Below are positions 24,901 to 34,689 of a stretch of DNA of 64,000 bases, in pieces; position 1 is the stretch's first letter, and every line of letters starts with the position of its first letter. Position numbers and translations under genes: made by a program. The DNA comes from Halichondria panicea (lineage: Eukaryota; Porifera; Demospongiae; Suberitida; Halichondriidae), in assembly GCF_963675165.1 (NCBI RefSeq), contig NC_087388.1, forward strand, positions 1,218,800 through 1,282,799. The letters run 5' to 3'. The notes beneath the pieces are model-generated. The model did no database searches. It saw nothing but the letters and a program-made list of their open reading frames with translations, and was not told the origin of the DNA.

Positions 24901-25762
24901 AGTCAAGAACTATTTTTCCAAATATTGTGCATTTTGAGGTTAGATTTAATGTACAGGCCCTTAATTTCCCTGCATGTGTGCTTGATTGCCAAATTAAGTT
25001 CATTTTACTATTATGAACCAGAACCCCACATGAAGGAGTGGCCTACAGCAACTGCAGCACAGTTGAATCAAGAGTGCTCCGATGAAGCTCTTCGCCAGTT
25101 GTCTACTCACATTGTTGGATATGGAGAATACAAGCACATGCTGGGCCTCAGTGATGCTGAAATAAACGAGATTGATACAGACCCGAGAAACTTCTATAGT
25201 TCCCATAACAAATTTTATGCTGCTCTACTCAAGTGGAAGAATAATAGTATTGATTTCGACAACCCATCAAAATCGACAGCCACTTACAGTCAATTTGTAG
25301 AAATTGCTAAGGAGGTCAAGGACGGAAAGGCAATTCGTAAAATTCATAAGGCTTGCATCAAGCATACACTATCAAGTAAGAAATTTACCTATGAGATATC
25401 ATAATTATTACAGCCATGCATGTACATACGCGTATATATTCATGCGTGCAGTTTACGCTTTCTCAATTATAGACGTGACTCTACAAGAGAAATTCCTCAA
25501 AATGAATTCATCTCTCCGTCCTGATGAGGACATTCTCCAATCCTTTGCTGCCATCATTGGCTCTCGATGGCAGTGTTTTGCTTCTCCCCTCTCCCTCACT
25601 TCTGAAGACATTGTGAGCATCAAGAGAGAGACAAGAGGAGCAGAGCCGACCAGACAAGCACTCATCATGCTGCAGAAGTGGGCAGTCAGGGAGACGGCAA
25701 CTTACGGTCAGTTGAGAGACGTACTCCGTACACTCTCAGTGTTTCATATCGGAGAACGTTAG
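10523..25762 (+). CDS. Gene 1: ankyrin-Roc/COR-Ig-Roc/COR-Ig-SAM-like-death-death protein
   Basis: The proposed exons are 10523-15959, 16411-16695, 16835-17047, 21309-23575, 23640-23898, 23950-24012, 24077-24217, 24808-24891, 25022-25375 and 25473-25762. All introns are GT-AG. Every junction is phase 1 except the fourth (phase 0), and the sum is 9393 nt, or 3130 codons plus stop. Order of domains by residue: ankyrin repeats about 10-1205, first GTPase about 1250-1400 (P-loop 1254-1262), COR-like to 1812, Ig-like 1813-1907, unknown 1908-1978, second GTPase and COR 1980-2734, Ig-like 2735-2820, SAM-like 2821-2888, linker, then death domains in 2917-3034 and 3035-3130. There is no signal peptide or membrane segment, so it is probably cytosolic. 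An AATAAA lies 20 bp past the stop (25782-25787). By family it is a ROCO-type GTPase scaffold; partners are unknown. The weak points are the 4.26-kb third intron and the weak donor at 24013. The alternative is two genes, one ending near 15.97 kb and one starting before 21.3 kb. Confidence 0.7.
11281..13850 (+). repeat. Tandem 306-bp ankyrin super-repeat, about 8 copies
   Basis: The phrase GGTGGTCATATAGAACTGAT recurs at 11582, 11894, 12200, 12506 and on to about 13735. The usual step is 306 bp (102 residues, three ankyrin units). Two copies carry extra codons around SFKGRR or SIKGR. Copies are nearly identical even at third codon positions, which suggests recent unequal exchange or gene conversion. 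Confidence 0.9.
16411..16695 (+). CDS. Gene 1 exon 2: Ig-like domain
   Basis: The acceptor is TTTCATGCAG and the exon is 285 nt, phase 1 on both sides, typical of Ig modules. Ig features are PGEEVKFTVS (B strand), YQWYF (core Trp) and GVYWCIS (Y-x-C of strand F). The B strand has Val/Ser where the disulfide Cys would be, so a canonical disulfide is unlikely. This fits a cytosolic protein. Confidence 0.75.
16835..17047 (+). CDS. Gene 1 exon 3: unrecognised 71-residue segment
   Basis: The acceptor is ACACATGCAG and the donor is TCAA|GTAAGC; both sides are phase 1 and 213 nt are open. The product is acidic and partly helical (YEEMELLMNVNPSTQLQVL). No family was recognised. It links the first Ig-like domain to the second GTPase module. 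Confidence 0.55.
17113..17322. mobile_element. MITE with TACCGTATA ends, TA target
   Basis: A 210-bp element with terminal inverted repeats of about 27 bp. The left begins TACCGTATAGTGGGTATATT and the right ends CCCGCTATACGGTA. TA at each end fits a Tc1/mariner-type target. A relative lies at 59107-59280. It sits in the large third intron of gene 1. Confidence 0.75.
17512..18245. repeat. Dispersed repeat, CTGT-rich family, diverged copy in intron 3
   Basis: It shares GTCTGTCTGTCTGT, CACCTGGATGC-ATAGCACTG and TTAAGCTTCGTTGTC with 7105-7801 and 44846-45155, and ends at CCGAGGGTTTGCACTTTAGTG. A separate small element (17770-17927) is nested in it. Confidence 0.5.
17770..17927. mobile_element. 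158-bp hAT-like MITE with 9-bp target duplication
   Basis: Inverted repeats of about 50 bp start CAGAGGAGGTACGACAGGCG and end CCTCCTCTG. GATCCCGTA directly flanks both ends (17761-17769 and 17928-17936). The CAGAGGAGG terminus is shared with the element at 5496. Confidence 0.8.
18246..19507. other. Intron 3 sequence with repeat termini, no gene
   Basis: The stretch contains a GCCTCGGTGCTCATGCAC...GAGGTATACGG terminus (18431-18465), a TG-rich microsatellite (18472-18492) and a GTGTGGCTTCCGG...GCGCGGC stretch near 18820-18900 that looks like transposon relics. No exon was recognised. Confidence 0.45.
19508..19657. mobile_element. Short inverted-repeat element, Harbinger-like
   Basis: The left end TTGGAAAACGTGTTTCTGAT pairs with the right end GACCAGAAACACGTTTGCAA. 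TTA-containing words flank both sides. The subterminal GCGGTTGACCAGAAAC resembles the end of the element at 34212. Confidence 0.5.
20391..20458. repeat. Perfect 30-bp hairpin with 8-base loop
   Basis: The arm begins TGACCACAGCCATGGTATAT and is matched without mismatch by the second arm; the loop is CCCTAGTG. It lies in intron 3 of gene 1. It could be a micro-transposon or a hairpin in the pre-mRNA. Confidence 0.7.
21155..21292. mobile_element. Palindromic element abutting exon 4 of gene 1
   Basis: Two 61-bp arms with about four mismatches flank a 16-base loop. The ends are AGTTAAAC and GTTTAACT. The right end is only 16 bp from the exon 4 acceptor (TTCTATAG, exon from 21309). The branch-point region (TTTAACTATAAC) is therefore partly made of the element. 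Confidence 0.75.
21309..23575 (+). CDS. Gene 1 exon 4: second Roc-COR GTPase module
   Basis: The frame from the TTCTATAG acceptor reads an amphipathic lead (EEQLYAKAIKE), then P-loop GPGQVGKST (residue about 2005), ADIGGQPAF as G3 (about 2198) and VGTFLDE (about 2297) at the G4 place. About 190 residues separate G1 and G3, against 50 in the first GTPase; the extra part is charged and low in hydrophobics (EEEKKHDQALSNRSE). COR-like sequence follows (IPTQWLMLSICLKLL, ALQFLHKYIGLVMYFP) and then a winged-helix-like part. A Cys/His cluster (CPRHPNADC, ICTNPEC) may bind zinc. It ends at donor AAA|GTAAGT. If the gene were split, the ATG at 21350 would be a possible start. Confidence 0.85.
23640..23898 (+). 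CDS. Gene 1 exon 5: second Ig-like domain
   Basis: The exon follows a 64-bp intron; acceptor TTTTTACAG, phase 0 in and phase 1 out. The segment shows RIEKQPTQKENVISISAEG, the core Trp in YEWFL and GVFKCQV on strand F. As in the first Ig-like domain, the B strand lacks the usual Cys. Confidence 0.75.
23950..24217 (+). CDS. Gene 1 exons 6-7: SAM-like segment split by a 64-bp intron
   Basis: Exon 6 (23950-24012) and exon 7 (24077-24217) join in phase 1. Together they read RRWNLHEEEISKLK, then DLQGVQLGELESKLKLNMG and ERERLKLFLEKKKAE. The spacing resembles a SAM fold (W near the start, DL, L, MGER-rL). The donor of exon 6 (AAG|GTGCAT) is weak, so the boundary is the least certain part of the gene. 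Confidence 0.5.
24808..24891 (+). CDS. Gene 1 exon 8: short linker exon
   Basis: This 84-nt exon has acceptor ACAAACAG and donor CAAG|GTACGAG, phase 1 on both sides. It encodes about 28 polar residues (HKRSLRTYNETSPKVDD). No domain was found. It is supported only by splice-phase agreement. Confidence 0.45.
25022..25375 (+). CDS. Gene 1 exon 9: death domain 1
   Basis: The frame reads EALRQLSTHIVGYGEYKHML, LSDAEINEID, ALLKWKN, ATYSQFVEIAKEV and KIHKACIKHTL, a six-helix death-fold pattern. It is unlike the first death domain of gene 2, so it comes from another source. The acceptor (GAACCAG) is preceded by TTCATTTTACTATT, and the donor is TCAA|GTAAGA. Confidence 0.75.
25473..25762 (+). CDS. Gene 1 exon 10: death domain 2 and stop
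   Basis: The death fold reads SFAAIIGSRWQ, SLTSEDIVSIKRE, ALIMLQKWA and ATYGQLRDVLRTL, and ends HIGER before TAG. The exon is nearly the same in DNA as the last exon of gene 2 and of copies A-C, although the preceding exons are unrelated. Confidence 0.85.
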
Positions 25763-26483
25763 TATCATGCATCACAGCACAAATAAATGTGTAGCTACGT
25801 TAAATTGTTGTTATTATTATAGCTAGCTGTCATAATTATATATGTCACTGTATTTGTGTCACTGAACTTTTAGAACTCGTGCCTTTCCACTTAATTATAC
25901 TCACCGCACTTTCAATTTTCTACTATCATGCAATACTGTATCACCACGCCGTTTAAAAATATTTTTGTTACCTTAACTAATTAATGCTGTCCAATATTTT
26001 AGTTAATGTTTCTCTCAAGAATTGTACTTAGTTCAAAGTTATCACCATTTCTGCACGTTATTTATATTTATATATAGACCAGTGTATAGACAGTATCCTG
26101 CATGTTTTTATCGCAACCATTTGCCATCAGACACAGACATTTTAGCTCCTGATATTTAGTAGTTGTTATCATTATTTTTTTGCATACATATATAACTTAT
26201 TTACATAACTTAATAGGATGGTGCAAAACACTGCTTGTTTCTTTAAAATTGGAGTGTCTGAACATCCATTGTGTCTGATTATTGATGCCTTACTCATATT
26301 TAATGTCATGCATGCAATTTTAATAAAATAATGCAATTTAGCTGGCGAATTTTAATGTCTGATTTTAGTTCGGCTAATTATGAAATCAGTATCTTATAAC
26401 AATCATAATTAAAACATAAAATTTTGTAGAATAACAATTTTCAATCTTGTAAATTAATTTTCATCAATGCCGTAGTCGCGGAA
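25763..26483. other. AT-rich spacer between gene 1 and copy B
   Basis: An AATAAA at 25782-25787 probably serves gene 1. The rest is AT-rich with no supported gene. The last 30 bp (TGCCGTAGTCGCGGAAATGG) match the region just before the start codon of the ankyrin genes. Confidence 0.6.
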
Positions 26484-29400
26484 ATGGCTGATGACAGCCA
26501 GTCATGTGATACTCCCCTATACACTGCTGCATGATGTGGGGGTGTAGATGAGGTCAGAGAGCTGTTGAGGCAATATGAAGTGGATGCCAGAAACTCACAC
26601 AACCAAACATCTCTTCATCTTGCATGTGCTAATGGTCACCTCGAAGTAGTTTGGACACTAGCCAATGACTTTGGTGCTGACATAGGAGCTATTGATAATG
26701 GTTGAAATACACCATTGCTCTTTGCTGTTAAGAACAAACATGTACAAATAATTATCATGTTGCTTCTATTATCAATGTGTGGTAGACACCTCTCCAATGG
26801 GATAAGACTGCCATGTTCTTTTAGCTGTAGTCAGATTGATTCACATCATGTTAAAATCTTGCTTGAGTATTACAATGATTCTGAAGCAGTGGAGAAAACT
26901 ATGCTGATGATATCCAAATTTTTTATATATCGATTTCAAACATTATAATAATGAAGGCTTCTCTATATTGTTTGTAGCTGCATCACTTGGTCTCAAAGAC
27001 TTGATTAGTAGCTAGGTTAGTCACAGAGAAGAAAGCAGACCTGAATATTAAAAGCTTGTCTGTTCTCCACTGTGCCTGCTTTGGAATACATGTACTATAC
27101 TCGTGGAGAGTCTTATTTCAGAACATGTTATTGGCCTTTCTGTGAAAGACAAATATGGGCACTCAGTTTTGCATTACGCTGTAATAAAGGGGGTTCCATA
27201 TACATGCACTGGTGGCCGTTTAAAGCTAATGGACAAACTGATCATGGAATATGACCTCAATCCCGCAGATAAAGATAACGATGGTAACACAGCTCTACAT
27301 ATTGCAGCCATGAAAGGACACGTAGAAACAGACACCTGATCAGTAAGCACAGTGCTGATATTTACACCATTAATAATAACTCCATTGATGCTAGCTGCAC
27401 TGAATGGTCGTGCCCATGTTTTGGATGCGTTCGTCAAAGAATTCAACAGCAGTTGTCATGTCCGAAGTTACAACGGCTGTACTCTTCTTTACCACGCATG
27501 CGAGGGTGGCCATACAAAAATGATGGACACACTGGTAATGGAATATGACCTTCATCCTGAAGATAGAGATGGTAAAGGAAATACACCTCTACATATTGCA
27601 GTCATGAAAGGACATTAAAATATAAGGCGGATCCAACAATCAGAGACAACGATGGGAACATACCTCTTCATATTTTGTGTCGTACACGGTATACTGAAGA
27701 AGGGAAGCTCAGAACAGTGCTTTGCGAATACCAGTGCTGGACAGTGTTTAAAGTTAATAATGATGGCAACACACCTCTTCACACAGCAGCTAAATATGGG
27801 CAAGTTCATTGTGCACGCTTACTATTGCAGAAATGCAATGCTCCCCTTTTTGTGCGAAATAAGCATAAAGAGACTGCCCTTGATGTAGCTAAAGCTCAGA
27901 AAAGTCAGGAAATCATGATCATTTTCAAAAATGATCATTCTGAAATCCAGTCAATCTACCGGCAACTAGACAAACTTGCTAAACAAGAGTTTGGTAGTGT
28001 AAAGAACCTCACCAGAATATTTGTTGTAGGTCATTCAGGTGCAGGGAAGTCCACGCTTGTTGAAACTATTAGGTTTCTTTAGCTACTTCAGCACATCAAC
28101 TGTTGTCCCTCACACTGCAGGCATTGTTCCAAGTACTTATGACAGTAGTGCTTATGGAAGAATGATACTCTATGATTTTGCTGGTGATTCTGAGTACTAC
28201 TCCTCACACACTGCATGCAATCATGGAGTCAATCAACACATCGAAAGGAAGTAATATATATTTGATAATTTGTGATTTGAGTAAAGGCGAAGAAGCTGCT
28301 GCCACTAAATACAGCTATTGGCTTTCATTTCTATCATACAATCTCAAACACAATCATCCTACCAGTGGGAAGCCATGCTGATGTCATTAATAGAACGTCA
28401 ATGGAACGAGTATTATATGTACTTGACAGTGTATCTCAAAAGTTTTGTAGCAGCTCCAAGATTATATAGAACAAAGTATTGCTCTTGATTGTCGTAAACG
28501 AGGGGCTGTAGTGAATGACATACAAAACACTCGAGATTTTCGAAAAATGTATCCCCCATCGGACTTTCTCCAGAGACAAGTGTTCTCTTGGAATTGTTGA
28601 AAAAAAACTTTGAACACATTCCTTGCTCTCGGCATAGAAGAGACTGGAATTCCGCTGCCACTAAATTCTTCTTTACTATACACTCTCATAAGAGAGTTAT
28701 ACATGATTTGGGTCTACTAATTAATGTTGATAGAGAGAGAAGGGGACTCCATTGAGAACCACATAATCGTTCTCAAGATATCAATATTCACATCAGATGT
28801 GCACAAAAAACTCTTTTCAGAGTCTGCTAGAGCTGACCTCACCAAGCACATTGATCAACTCAAGTTCAGTGTAGGCATTATTCCAGAATCACTACTGGAA
28901 ATAGTACTGCCAGAGCACATCACAAAAGAAAGTCTACTTAAGCTGCAGTACTGTCACGAAATTGAGAATTTGTACGTGGAAGAGGACCACACTCTTTCTC
29001 AACTCACTTCTAGGCCAGTCACAACAAACACTGCCAATACAGAGAAATTTCATTAATTTTTTCCTGCTTTATGTGATCTTAAGCTCGGCGAAATTCAATG
29101 GCCAAAATCCGAAGGTGATATGATTACTTTAGGATGGTATGCTAAATGTGATGGTGACAGATTCAACTATTTCCCAACACGATTTCTACATGTGCTTATT
29201 GTTTACCTTTCTCACAACTTTGCATTAAAACAAAACTTGCGAACAAGTCACATATCCTCTTTAGTAAGTGAGTCTTCTAGTGATAATAGTTTTTGATTGC
29301 GGAGGTATGTGCTGCCAATCCTCGCTGTCGTGTCTGGTCGACTGGTCTGCATTGGCTTATGAGAATGGAGTGGAGGTATTTGTCGATATGCCTAAAGACG

Positions 29401-30494
29401 CTGATAGTAAAGATCTGATTGTACTAGTGACATTGAAGATAAAGTTGAATGTTTCAACTCTCTGCAACTAGTTATTCAGAAGGTAGTCGAAACAAAAGTT
29501 GAATTCTGTGCTAGTATAGTGCCAACTGTTTACCTTCTTAATTGATCTGAGCAACCTTAAGCATGAATCTTTTACGAATGCTAGCAATGCACCTAAATAT
29601 ACTCTAATCGATATCGAAAAGGCACTAGCAGAAGGCACTAAGCGAGTCATGGACAATGAAGGACGATGCTTCTCCTCTCCGATCAAGATTGGATCAGCCC
29701 AATATCTTACTGGAGTAAGTACCCATGCATGCACATACATCTTTAATTGTTATAATTGTTGTTGTACACTTTCACAGAATTGTTGTTTCCGATGGATACT
29801 TGTTCTGCTTTGAAAAAAGTATTAGGTACTCAATGGAAACTGCTAGGACTAAATCTTTTAATTTCCTGGATTAAACTAGATAACATTGACAATGAAGCAT
29901 CCTTTCCTGATGTCATTGCTAAGAAAGAAGAAGTAATTCAACTGTGGATGTCACAAGAACCCACCTGGATAGTGTTGGTAGACGCTCTCAGTCAACCTTC
30001 AATTGGATTGTCCCAGAAAGCAAGTCAAACCTCAAGAGAACACAGTAAGTACCTCACAATCATTATACCTCATTCCCAGGCCAAGTTTTCGCTTTTATAT
30101 CGGATGTTCTCATTCAATCAGCAAAAATTTGGCGTGGAAACGAGGCTAAGCTATAAGCATAATTATGCATATACTGCCTCTTCATGCGTAAATTGTATAT
30201 ATAAATAATTATATAGATGTGCCTCTACAAGAGAAAATCCTCTGCGAAAACAATTCATCCCTCCGTCCTGACGAGGACTTTCTCCAATCATTTGCTGCTA
30301 TTATTGGCTCTCGATGGCAGTGTCTTGCTTCTCCCCTCTCCCTCACTTCTAAAGTCATTGAGAGCATCAAGAGAGAGACAACCAGACAAGCACTTGTGAT
30401 GCTACAGAAGTGGGCAGCCAGGGAGACGGCAAATTATGGTCAGTTGAGAGAGAAACTCTGTACACTCCGTACACTCTCAGTGTTTCATATCTGA
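26484..30494 (+). pseudogene. Copy B: broken ankyrin-Roc-COR-death-death gene with N-terminus
   Basis: The original start region survives (ATG at 26484, ADDSQSC), but codon 17 is TGA where gene 1 has the AGC of an AASRG stretch. A second TGA is near 26703. Ankyrin fragments appear in changing frames at 26715-26948, 27103-27339 and 27352-27618, with only a few repeats. The P-loop (GHSGAGKST, about 28030) is open, but an 8-bp deletion right after it shifts the frame. An 11-bp deletion lies near 28343 and a TAG near 28467. COR pieces are readable to 29700, then death domain 1 (about 29777-30044) and an intact death domain 2 exon (30217-30494). Confidence 0.85.
30066..30148. mobile_element. Micro-MITE, TAGCCTCG family, copy B intron
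   Basis: Same insertion as 2107-2189, with end TACCTCATTCCCAGG and the complementary GAGGCTA. Confidence 0.55.
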
Positions 30495-30919
30495 GAAAAG
30501 TTAGTTCATTTATCACAGCAGAAATTTTAGCTATATACATTCCATATTCATGCAATTGCGGCCTTTTAAAGCTAATGGACGTAGCTATACGTTATCAATG
30601 CACCTATATAGCTTTTTACCAAAATATATCACCATTAATTATTGTTTTGTGTCACTTAACTTTCAGGATTATGCTTTGCCATTCATGTTATTACATTTAA
30701 GCAACAATAATGCTACACTGCACTTTTAATTTGCATACTGCCCTGCAAATGCAATGCACCATGCCAACTTCATCAAATCGCACTTTCGCACCCTACAAAT
30801 CGCATAATTTTGTTAGCCTACTAGTTTCTTTTATTGTCAATTCTTACTGTCAATGCTTCCCCCAAGTAACTTTGGTACAGTAACTGCACAGCTATATAGG
30901 TATAGCGATGTACAAACGT
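30495..30919. other. Spacer between copy B and B2
   Basis: It is the equivalent of 2527-2954 and nothing coding is supported. Confidence 0.55.
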
Positions 30920-32701
30920 TCTGTACAGCTCCAACATTGATGATTTGCAAAGTGTTGCTCTTGCTCTGTCGTAAACAAGGAACCTCTAATCAGAGTTTGA
31001 TTCGTTAGCAGTAGTTGAAGAGGTTTGATGAGGGCGATCCTCTCCAACTCAATACAGTTGCCACTATTTTCAGTTATTGAGTGGTTGAATAAGATTTGTA
31101 AGTGCGAACTAAGTACCTCTAATCAGACATAAGGAACTTACTTAGAATTATCATCCCCTATCGAACTTTCCACGGAGACAAGCTCTCTTTCATGGGATTG
31201 TTGAAATACGTTCCAGCTTGCAAAGTAAGCGCTTCCTTATCTCTCACATAGAAATTACACTGCTGTCCGAAAAGAGTTACATCAACATTTATTAATGCTA
31301 AAGCAGACCTCAACAAACTCATCGATCAACTTAAGCTCAGTGTAGGCATTATTCCAGAATCACTATACTGGAAAGAGTGCTACCAGAGTACATCACAAAG
31401 GAAAGTCTACTTAAGCTGCATTACTGTCAAGAAATTGAGAATGTGTACGTGTATGCAAGAGGACTATTTTCTTTCTCAACTCACTTTGGGGCCAGTACGA
31501 ACAGAAAGTGCCACTAACGAAAATATTTTCCCTGTTCTATAACTATGATCTCAAGCTCGAGGAAATTCAATGTCCTAAATCCGTAAAATTACTTTGGGAT
31601 GGTATGCTAAATGTGATGGTGACAGATTAGACTTCTTCCCAACACTATTTATTTATGTGCTTATCGTTCATCTCTCACAAATTTGCTGCATTAAAACGAA
31701 GCATGCCAACAAGTCCGCTACAGCTTCCGATTTTTTGTTTGTGGATGTATACAGTAACACTGCCAATCCTCGCTGTTATGTCTGGTCAACTGGTCGATCT
31801 TGCATTGGCTTATGAAAAACGGAGTCAAGGTATTATTTTGTCGATATATGCTCAAAGATGCTAATAGTAAAGAACTGATTGTATTAAAGGATCGAGTGAT
31901 ATCCGAAATGAAGTAGAGTGTTCCAAAACTCTGTATCTATTTATTCAAAGGTATAATTGAAGCAAAAATGGAGTTCTATGCTGGCTGTACCTTCTTGATC
32001 TGAGCAATATCTTCTGCAATATCTTAAAAAAAAATGCAGATGCATCATATAGATCTCATTGATAAAACATTAGCAGAAGGCACTGAGCGAGTCATGGATA
32101 AAGAAGGACGATGCTTCTCCTCTCCGATAAAAGATTGGATCAGCCCAACAAGACGGACCATATCTTACTGGAGTAAGTTTCACACACAAACACACACACA
32201 CACACACATGCAAACATATCTTTAATATTGTCACATGCGAGACGTGTCGTTTATACAGATTTGTTAATCTTCCTTGGCGAAATTGCTAAGAAAAGAGTAT
32301 TTTGACCGTGGTTCTCAGAAACTCTCCTGGAAAATGTTGGTTGCTGCTCTCAGTCAACCTTCAATTAGATTGTCCCAGAAAGAAAAGCAAGTCTCACAAG
32401 AACACAGTAAGTACCTCATTCATTTATTATGTGCTGTTTGCGATTTCAAAATTGCTATTATAGACGTAACTCTACAAGAGAAATCCTCGAAGGCAATTCA
32501 TTTGTCTGTCCTGGCAAGGACTTTGTCCAATCGTTTGCTGCCATCATTGGCTCTCGATGGCAGTGTCTTGCTTCTCCCCTCTCCCTCACTTCTGAAGACA
32601 TTGTGAGCATCAAGAGAGAGACAAGAGGAGCAGAGCCGACCAAACAAGCACTCGTCATACTGCAGAAGTGCATGGGAAACCAGACAGACGGAAACTTATG
32701 A
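30920..32701 (+). pseudogene. B2: decayed partial copy, COR-death-death
   Basis: It has the same left breakpoint and lesions as A2 and C2. Readable remains are the GWYAKCDGDRLDFFPT region at 31594, the COR exon end at about 32060-32174 with its GTAAGT donor, and the second death-domain core at 32528-32690. A CA microsatellite follows the donor (about 32186-32208). Confidence 0.85.
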
Positions 32702-33463
32702 TCAGTTCATATATCTGAGAACTTTAGTATCAGGACAAGTAAATGTACCTAGCTGTAGCTACGTTCAATTGCACCTGTATAACTATTGTTATACGTCACC
32801 ATGTTTGTGTCTTAGAACTTCAGAATTTATATGGTATTACCTTGTCAATTAAATTATAATTATTTTCAATACACCATGCATGATGCATAGCTATTTATAT
32901 ACCGCAATTATTTATAGTATCATTTGGTTACCTCAATTCTTATCAGTAATTGTTTCCCCAACCAATTTTTGTACTAGATCTAGCTATATAAAGCTATAAT
33001 TATTATAATAATTATAGTTTTCCTATGTCATGACCATGTAGCAATTACGGAAATTCCTTAACATAATGGTCGCAACCATTTGCCGCAGTCTTGTTTCCTG
33101 AGGATGTCTGGTTTCAGTTGGGAAGGGGAAACCATGCATGCAAATACCTCTCAACCATGCTGCTAATTATAATAATTCATTGCTGAATATTACGTTTATA
33201 CTGTTATCACTAAAACTTGATGTACATGCATTGATCGCAAATGCGTGTATTTAACGCTCAAACATGGTCATATTTTTTATACTGTAGATCTATACATAAA
33301 ATTATAATAAGTGTTCGAAGGCCGGGTCATTTTGCATGCATACAACCTATACACTTGTTTAATACATACTATTGGTACCTATATAATTATGCACTCGACA
33401 GGCTCAGCACACCTTTGTTGGAGTTGTTGGTGTTTCCTCGCAACCATGCATATAGCTTCTCAC
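32702..33463. other. Spacer, duplicated block
   Basis: It is the equivalent of 4731-5495 and 40315-41102. No gene is supported. Confidence 0.55.
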
Positions 33464-33792
33464 CAGAGGAGGCTGGAACCACTTGACCTTGCAGACTACT
33501 TTTAGTGTCTGTAAGCTTTTCAGGGGGGGGGGGGTGACCGATCAACTTTTATTTCCGTCCGAGATACAAGTCTCGAGGCCAGCTGTGCGTTGACCTCGAG
33601 AACGAGCCACCGATGATATCGAAGCTTACACAAGAGCACTGTATCTCTAATTGGCGAAAATAAAAGTTGACCCCTCCCTGTAAAATACCGTTTTTTAAGG
33701 TTACATACACTAAAAACTACTGCAAGAGAAGTTTGGAGAAATCCAATTAGTGACCTTAATTAGCTACGGTCAAGTGGTTCCAGCCTCCTCTG
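33464..33792. mobile_element. hAT-like non-autonomous element (copy B spacer)
   Basis: Orthologue of 5496-5852 with the same CAGAGGAGG ends and GCTTCTCAC flanks. A run of 12 G lies inside (about 33522-33533). Confidence 0.65.
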
Positions 33793-33917
33793 TGCTTCTC
33801 ACTATTTATTTCTGTAATGGTATAGCGTGGGAAGAGTAGAGTGTTAGCTTTGCAGGGACCTGCATGGAAAATACTGAAACATGAACATGCATGTCATTGA
33901 CATTGCACAGATGAATG

Positions 33918-33978
33918 TAGCCTCGAATCTATCCCTCGGTTCCAGGCCGCTTCACCGAGAGGTCTGGGATCGAGGCGA
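33918..33978. mobile_element. Micro-MITE, TAGCCTCG family, copy B spacer
   Basis: Orthologue of 5977-6037. The right end has drifted to CGAGGCGA. Confidence 0.5.
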
Positions 33979-34211
33979 AGATCATTTTCTGTCTATTTCC
34001 GTTTACATTTCAACATCCTGTTTGACTTGGTTTTGCACGAGCCCCTCCCACTCCAGTTAGATACTTGTATGTACTCGGAAAAACAAGCTTTTGAACAAGC
34101 CTTGAACAAGCAAGCAAACAAACTGCAAGATTACAAATTACACTAGACTAAAGTTTGGCCCATCGTAAGGACTAGAGAAAAAGTGGTGCAAGGTAAACCC
34201 TTAATAAGTTA

Positions 34212-34486
34212 GGCCACTCCAAGTGACACTCTGGTTTCTGGTCCTAAAGTTTTTCTAATTGCATGCGGGCGGGCGGCTTTTCTCATTATGTCATTATCAA
34301 TTTCACCTTATGAATCTCATTATTTTGCAAATGAATATCATTATCACACTATTTTGTACCACATGGACCATTATGCGCATGCGTAGTAGAAATAATGGGA
34401 TAGAAATCCAATAATGAGATAGAAATCCAAGAATAAAATCTGATGCGGGCGGTGGACCAGAAACCAGAGTATCACTTGGAGTGGCC
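34212..34486. mobile_element. 275-bp Harbinger-like MITE with TTA target duplication
   Basis: The terminal repeats start GGCCACTCCAAGTGACACTC and end CACTTGGAGTGGCC. TTA flanks both ends (34209-34211 and 34487-34489). The equivalent sites near 6245 and 42220 are empty, with an uninterrupted CCTTATTGCAGC. TIR and TTA target fit PIF/Harbinger. It has no transposase. Confidence 0.85.
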
Positions 34487-34689
34487 TTATTGCAGCTCAA
34501 TATAAATTGTTTTATGATCATGATAATGGCTCTCATTTTAAGTATTAAAAGGCTCACCTTTGGCCAGACACAAGCTTCTCTGTTTGAGTGTAAAACATGT
34601 ACATCCCTGGCAAAATTTCTTACTAATCTTCTATAATTAATTAATTTTAGTCTAAGAGAATATTAAAGTGTGGCAATTATAGTACAACC

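Noticed and set aside
26715..30494. Copy B as a functional multi-exon gene
   Set aside because: TGA at codon 17, a second early stop and several non-triplet deletions occur within single ancestral exons. No set of introns with GT-AG would remove them all.
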